Shown piece by piece: positions 23,777 through 26,036 of a stretch of DNA of 26,036 nucleotides. This stretch comes from a virus: positions 1 through 26,036 of IMG/VR virus record IMGVR_UViG_3300025093_000107; one strand, given 5' to 3'. The position numbers were made by a program, and so were the translations under genes. The notes under the pieces are model-generated. The model did no database searches and had not been told where the DNA came from. It was given only the letters and a program-made list of their open reading frames with translations. The first letter of the stretch is position 1. Every line of letters begins with the position of its first letter.

Positions 23777-24083
23777 AAAGATATATTACTTAGGACATAA
23801 ATATATTTCTCACTACTAAAGTTATTCTGCTGAATTCCCCACATAATTGTTGGAAAGAATATCTCATCAATACATGCAAGTAGTGTATTGGTGTGATATA
23901 AGGCAAGGACTCTGTGTCTGTTATCCTTCCTTATATCGCATTAGTACACTATGTTATAGTGTAACCGAATGATCCAGTTGTTATTATTCAAATTCCACAC
24001 GTGGGCTTACATAAAGGCACATAGTAATGCTGTTTTTGTAAGGGAACTAGAACAAAAAACCAAAACAATAAGGAAACTAAAGC
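23777..24083 (+). ncRNA. Structured leader or candidate non-coding RNA
   Basis: About 300 nt without a convincing gene. TAGTGTATTG... (23881-23909) pairs with ...TTAGTACACTA (23924-23951) in a 28-bp stem with one bulged C and a 14-nt loop. Its four non-Watson-Crick positions are all G.U in the + strand RNA. TACACTAT (23945-23952) can instead pair with ATAGTGTA (23956-23963) over a 3-nt loop, so the two folds exclude each other. A third hairpin spans 24006-24042 (CTTACA/TGTAAG outside, GGCA/TGCT inside). A promoter lies upstream and a terminator downstream. It may be a long structured leader of the 52-aa ORF or an independent RNA. No known family is assigned. Confidence 0.5.
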
Positions 24084-24242
24084 ATGAGCAAGCCAACAGA
24101 ACTGGTAGACAGATACCTTAAATGGTTATCACGAACAGAAAAACAGCCCCGAATCGAAGATGATATGGGGCTACCAAGACGGCTAAGACGTAAGAAATAT
24201 AAGAAGATTGTCAGATTCAGAAAAGACAGCCATAGTGATTAG
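24084..24242 (+). CDS. Small basic hypothetical protein (52 aa)
   Basis: ATG at 24084 runs to TAG at 24240-24242. AGGA lies 9 nt upstream, a better Shine-Dalgarno match than most genes here have. The N-terminal half looks helical (SKPTELVDRYLKWLSRTEKQ) and the C-terminal half is very basic (PRRLRRKKYKKIVRFRKD), suggesting nucleic-acid binding. It sits alone between the structured leader and the terminator. Because the coding stretch also contains a hairpin (AGCCCC 24145-24150 with GGGGCT 24167-24172), the region could instead be RNA only. Confidence 0.45.
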   Translation: MSKPTELVDRYLKWLSRTEKQPRIEDDMGLPRRLRRKKYKKIVRFRKDSHSD

Positions 24243-24256
24243 TGGTGAAAACCACT
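24241..24256 (+). promoter_or_regulatory. GAAA-tetraloop hairpin at the end of the 52-aa ORF
   Basis: AGTGGT (24241-24246), loop GAAA, ACCACT (24251-24256) form a perfect 6-bp stem with a GNRA loop, overlapping the stop codon. GTGGTG (24242-24247) can alternatively pair with CACCAC (24290-24295) just before the terminator, which would open this hairpin. Confidence 0.45.
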
Positions 24257-24296
24257 GACGTTTCATTACGTTTAGTTGTTTATGTTCAACACCACA

Positions 24297-24335
24297 GGGG
24301 CAGTAGGTAAATAAGTCCTACTGCCCCACTTTTAT
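24297..24335 (+). terminator. Rho-independent terminator for + strand transcription
   Basis: GGGGCAGTAGG (24297-24307) and CCTACTGCCCC (24317-24327) form a perfect 11-bp GC-rich stem with a 9-nt loop, followed by ACTTTTATT. On the - strand no T-run follows, so it mainly ends + strand transcripts (late genes and the small RNA/52-aa unit). It lies 4 nt from the end of the - strand block and separates the convergent units. Confidence 0.85.
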
Positions 24336-24448
24336 TCTCTTATAACATCTATAATTACTAATACTATTAATAGTAGAAAGAATACTCCTAATAATGTTAT
24401 TAAGTCATCTATACTAGCGTTGTGATAGATAGGGTTATGTACTCTCAT
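24332..24448 (-). CDS. Tiny membrane protein (38 aa)
   Basis: ATG at 24448 starts 2 nt after the stop of the SSB-like gene and the ORF ends at TAA 24332-24334, just before the terminator stem. The protein is MRVHNPIYHNASIDDLITLL followed by a hydrophobic span (GVFFLLLIVLVIIDVI) and RE. One membrane helix is expected. Spacing and clean ends support a real gene, the last of the - strand operon. The function is unknown. Confidence 0.5.
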   Translation of the reverse strand: MRVHNPIYHNASIDDLITLLGVFFLLLIVLVIIDVIRE

Positions 24449-24450
24449 AT

Positions 24451-24747
24451 TTAGAACGGATCATCTAATGGGTCAGTAGTTTTCTCAAAGATAATTCCAG
24501 AGCCAAGAAATTTAGTATCTTTCTTTTCTTCCCTTTCTTCTTTAGTTTGAGTTTCTGCAACAAAGTGTGTCTTTTTTAATATCCAACCTTGACCTGTCTT
24601 AGTCACTTTTGGTTCTTTTAGAGCAACTACATCTAGTTTGTAATCTTTTGCGTGATGAACATTACCATCAGCGTCTTTATATTCCCTATCTATTATTTTG
24701 CTTTTATCGATTTTTGATAAGTCGATTGTTAGTAGTATTTTCCCCAT
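24451..24747 (-). CDS. SSB-like protein with acidic Pro-Phe tail (98 aa)
   Basis: The first 85 residues are beta-rich and charged (MGKILLTIDLSKIDKSKIID, YKLDVVALKEPKVTKTGQGW, FLGSGIIFEK), compatible with a small OB-type fold. The C-terminus is TTDPLDDPF, much like the acidic tip of bacterial SSB (DDDIPF), which recruits partner proteins. It lies in one operon with an ERF-type annealing protein, a usual neighbour of phage single-strand binding proteins. No canonical SSB signature is seen in the body, so the call depends on the tail and context. Confidence 0.5.
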   Translation of the reverse strand: MGKILLTIDLSKIDKSKIIDREYKDADGNVHHAKDYKLDVVALKEPKVTKTGQGWILKKTHFVAETQTKEEREEKKDTKFLGSGIIFEKTTDPLDDPF

Positions 24748-24750
24748 AGT

Positions 24751-24915
24751 TTAAAGTGCGTTTATACCAAATGTTAATAACCCTATTAGTCCGATAACTA
24801 TAAATAGTACACCATATACTGCTAAGACGATCATGAACCATCTCCACATTATTGCCCAAACAAGTCTATATACGTTTTTATTTTCTAATTTTTCTATTAA
24901 TTCTCTTGTTGTCAT
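24751..24915 (-). CDS. Small membrane protein (54 aa)
   Basis: ATG at 24915 to TAA at 24751-24753 encodes a short charged helix (MTTRELIEKLENKNVYRLVW) followed by a long hydrophobic part (AIMWRWFMIVLAVYGVLFIV, IGLIGLLTFGINAL). One or two membrane spans are expected. It fits between the SSB-like and ERF-like genes with gaps of 3 and 16 nt, so it is almost certainly co-transcribed. The function is unknown. Confidence 0.55.
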   Translation of the reverse strand: MTTRELIEKLENKNVYRLVWAIMWRWFMIVLAVYGVLFIVIGLIGLLTFGINAL

Positions 24916-24931
24916 GTTTATGTTTTAGTTT

Positions 24932-25372
24932 TTAAAAAGGAACACCGTCCTTATCTACTGGTGATTTAGCTTTAACACCATCGTGTTTTTGAGAGTCAAA
25001 ATCCATATTGTTATCTTTAATCTGAAATACTTTTTGTTTTATGTATCTTTCTGAATATGTATCTGTACCACCCATTTGTTGTGTTGCATTCGTTGCTTTC
25101 ATTTCTCCTCTTTCTGTTCTTAATTGAAATTTAAGTGTTTCATCACTCTCTAAATCAATTAATATCAATTCTTGATAATAGCCAAATTTATCTGCTTTTA
25201 GGTTACAGACAGTAAGAAGTTTATTTTTTGTACATACTTCCGAAACAATCTTTTCAATCATTTCTGGTGTGAAATAATCATATTTAGAATAGTCATTCCT
25301 GCCGTCTTTTTTGTAATTGCCTTTGACGACCATTTCCCTAGCATTATTTAATTTTTTATATATTTCTTTCAT
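24932..25372 (-). CDS. ERF-family single-strand annealing protein (recombinase)
   Basis: The 146-aa protein resembles the ERF family of phage annealing proteins. It has an N-terminal helix (MKEIYKKLNNAREMVVKGNY), then YDYFTPEMIEKIVSEVCTKN, strands (YQELILIDLESDETLKFQLR) and the key region QMGGTDTYSERYIKQKVFQI followed by DNNMDFDS. This corresponds to the family's 'GsaxTYAxRYaL...D.DDD' motif. The family pairs complementary single strands in phage recombination. The C-terminus DKDGVPF is again acidic and ends in Pro-Phe. AGAGGA lies 3 nt before the ATG, and the start overlaps the endonuclease stop (ATGA). Confidence 0.7.
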   Translation of the reverse strand: MKEIYKKLNNAREMVVKGNYKKDGRNDYSKYDYFTPEMIEKIVSEVCTKNKLLTVCNLKADKFGYYQELILIDLESDETLKFQLRTERGEMKATNATQQMGGTDTYSERYIKQKVFQIKDNNMDFDSQKHDGVKAKSPVDKDGVPF

Positions 25373-25806
25373 AATCCTCTTTTATTGAGATTTAGTAATT
25401 CTTGGTAAATCTGATTAAATCTATTTAATTCTTTTTCATCTCTCCCACCATACTTACAGGGTATACTTTTCATCTCAAGAATTTCTTTCAATAGAATAAG
25501 TTGTCTCTTTTTAACTATTGAGTATTTAATAAAATCGTCAATATACAATCTTATAATTGGCTTAGTAAGTTCTATTTTATAGAAGGTCTTACAATTAGCT
25601 TTACCAAGTTTTTCAATCATGTAATGTCCACCAAAATTATCTTTGATCCACTTCATAATTTTTTTATTTGTATTTCCTACTGAAATAGTAGGATTATAAA
25701 CTGGATTTTTTTGCCTAGATTTTTTTGATGGTTTTACTTTTTTTACACCAACGTAACCTTCTCCATCTAAGAAACCTACAAAATATATTAATTCGTTCTT
25801 TCCCAT
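25369..25806 (-). CDS. LAGLIDADG homing endonuclease, free-standing
   Basis: The 145-aa protein has one LAGLIDADG motif near the N-terminus, YFVGFLDGEGYVGV (about residues 8-21), with D14 and E16 in the acidic catalytic positions. A basic stretch (KKVKPSKKSRQKNPVY) and the typical later parts NTNKKIMKWIKDNFGGHYMI and KKRQLILLKEILEMKS follow. One motif means it should act as a homodimer, cutting a long DNA site. It is not inside an intron or intein here but sits as a separate gene between two others. Its stop overlaps the ERF ATG and its start is 3 nt from the upstream gene, so it is fully integrated in the operon. Confidence 0.85.
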   Translation of the reverse strand: MGKNELIYFVGFLDGEGYVGVKKVKPSKKSRQKNPVYNPTISVGNTNKKIMKWIKDNFGGHYMIEKLGKANCKTFYKIELTKPIIRLYIDDFIKYSIVKKRQLILLKEILEMKSIPCKYGGRDEKELNRFNQIYQELLNLNKRGL

Positions 25807-25809
25807 ACG

Positions 25810-26036
25810 TTAATTTTCATATTTGTTGTCTTTATCAAGGAATTGGTAATAGCTTATTTCTGCTCTGTTATATTCGTCTGTCTCATCAATTAATTCATCT
25901 CTATTCCAAACTTGGTAATACTCTCCGTCTTTTACAAGGCGAACACTTTTATCACTAAGGATAACTCCGTCTTCTTCTGCTAAATATTGCATTGACTTAT
26001 CTATGTCAATTACTCCGTCAGTTGTTTTTAATGTCA
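25810..26036 (-). CDS. C-terminal part of an unknown protein, cut by the right edge
   Basis: The frame is open to the window end. Reading in from the edge it starts TLKTTDGVIDIDKSMQYLAE, and the internal Met at 25992 need not be the start. The fragment is acidic, with VRLVKDGEYYQVWNRDELID and an aromatic end (ISYYQFLDKDNKYEN). No family is recognised. It is the first visible gene of the - strand operon. The rest of that operon and its promoter lie outside the window. Confidence 0.55.
   Translation of the reverse strand, partial: TLKTTDGVIDIDKSMQYLAEEDGVILSDKSVRLVKDGEYYQVWNRDELIDETDEYNRAEISYYQFLDKDNKYEN

Noticed and set aside
23874-23972. 32-codon ORF with four cysteines overlapping the long stem
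   Set aside because: The composition (Cys/Tyr-rich) follows from the hairpin sequence, there is no ribosome site, and the folding signal explains the region better. A leader peptide remains a remote option.
1-26036. Diversity-generating retroelement, often found in CPR bacteria and their phages
   Set aside because: No reverse transcriptase frame or template/variable repeat pair is visible in the window.

Overview
This window is one arm of an AT-rich, tightly packed tailed-phage genome. From about 0.3 to 23.7 kb nearly all genes lie on the + strand, with gaps of only a few bases or with ATGA/TAATG overlaps. After about 24.3 kb the genes switch to the - strand. The first and last genes run off the window, so this is an internal piece of a longer sequence. 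The standard code is used: TGA ends several genes (for example at 5014-5016 and 11513-11515) and is never read through.

Layout. (1) 1-5.0 kb, packaging: end of an unknown gene, a small basic protein, small terminase, a 691-residue beta-rich structural protein lying between the terminase genes, a small unknown protein, large terminase, and an unknown gene coupled to the portal. (2) 5.0-10.5 kb, head: portal, three small structural-type proteins, a helical protein, a zinc-ribbon protein, scaffold and an N4 gp56-like major capsid protein followed by a UUCG hairpin. (3) 10.5-19.5 kb, connector, tail and ejection: adaptor-like protein, repeat-rich beta protein, LamG-fold protein, fibre-type proteins, a 528-residue beta-rich hub/stabiliser-like protein, then two large internal (ejection-type) proteins. 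There is no recognisable tape measure, sheath, tube or tail-chaperone frameshift, so a podovirus is the best reading. (4) 19.5-23.7 kb: a - strand small membrane gene inserted between + genes, a coiled-coil/fibre pair, a signal-peptide-bearing surface protein, then lysis genes (coiled-coil/TM protein, M23 peptidase, holin-like protein). (5) 23.7-24.33 kb: a mostly non-coding stretch with a candidate promoter, a 28-bp stem whose four non-Watson-Crick pairs are all G.U, competing hairpins, a 52-codon ORF and a strong terminator. (6) 24.33-26.04 kb, - strand: two tiny membrane proteins, an SSB-like protein, an ERF-type annealing protein, a LAGLIDADG endonuclease and a partial gene. This is the start of the replication/recombination module.

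Host. The signal-peptide protein carries ATSTTATST and NNVGIGTxSP repeats of a kind I associate with surface proteins of Patescibacteria (CPR bacteria, Parcubacteria-like). Several other structural proteins have the same flavour. Almost no + strand gene has a Shine-Dalgarno sequence, and several have a TATAAT-like box about 8-11 nt before the start codon, suggesting leaderless or SD-independent translation. I infer a podovirus of a code-11 patescibacterium. This rests on motif memory, not a search.

Most unusual items: the structured RNA region at 23.78-24.33 kb, the antisense 45-aa membrane gene with its own promoter, the secreted-type host-like surface protein in a phage late operon, the seven-cysteine protein in the head module, and the ERF/SSB-like pair that both end in Pro-Phe.
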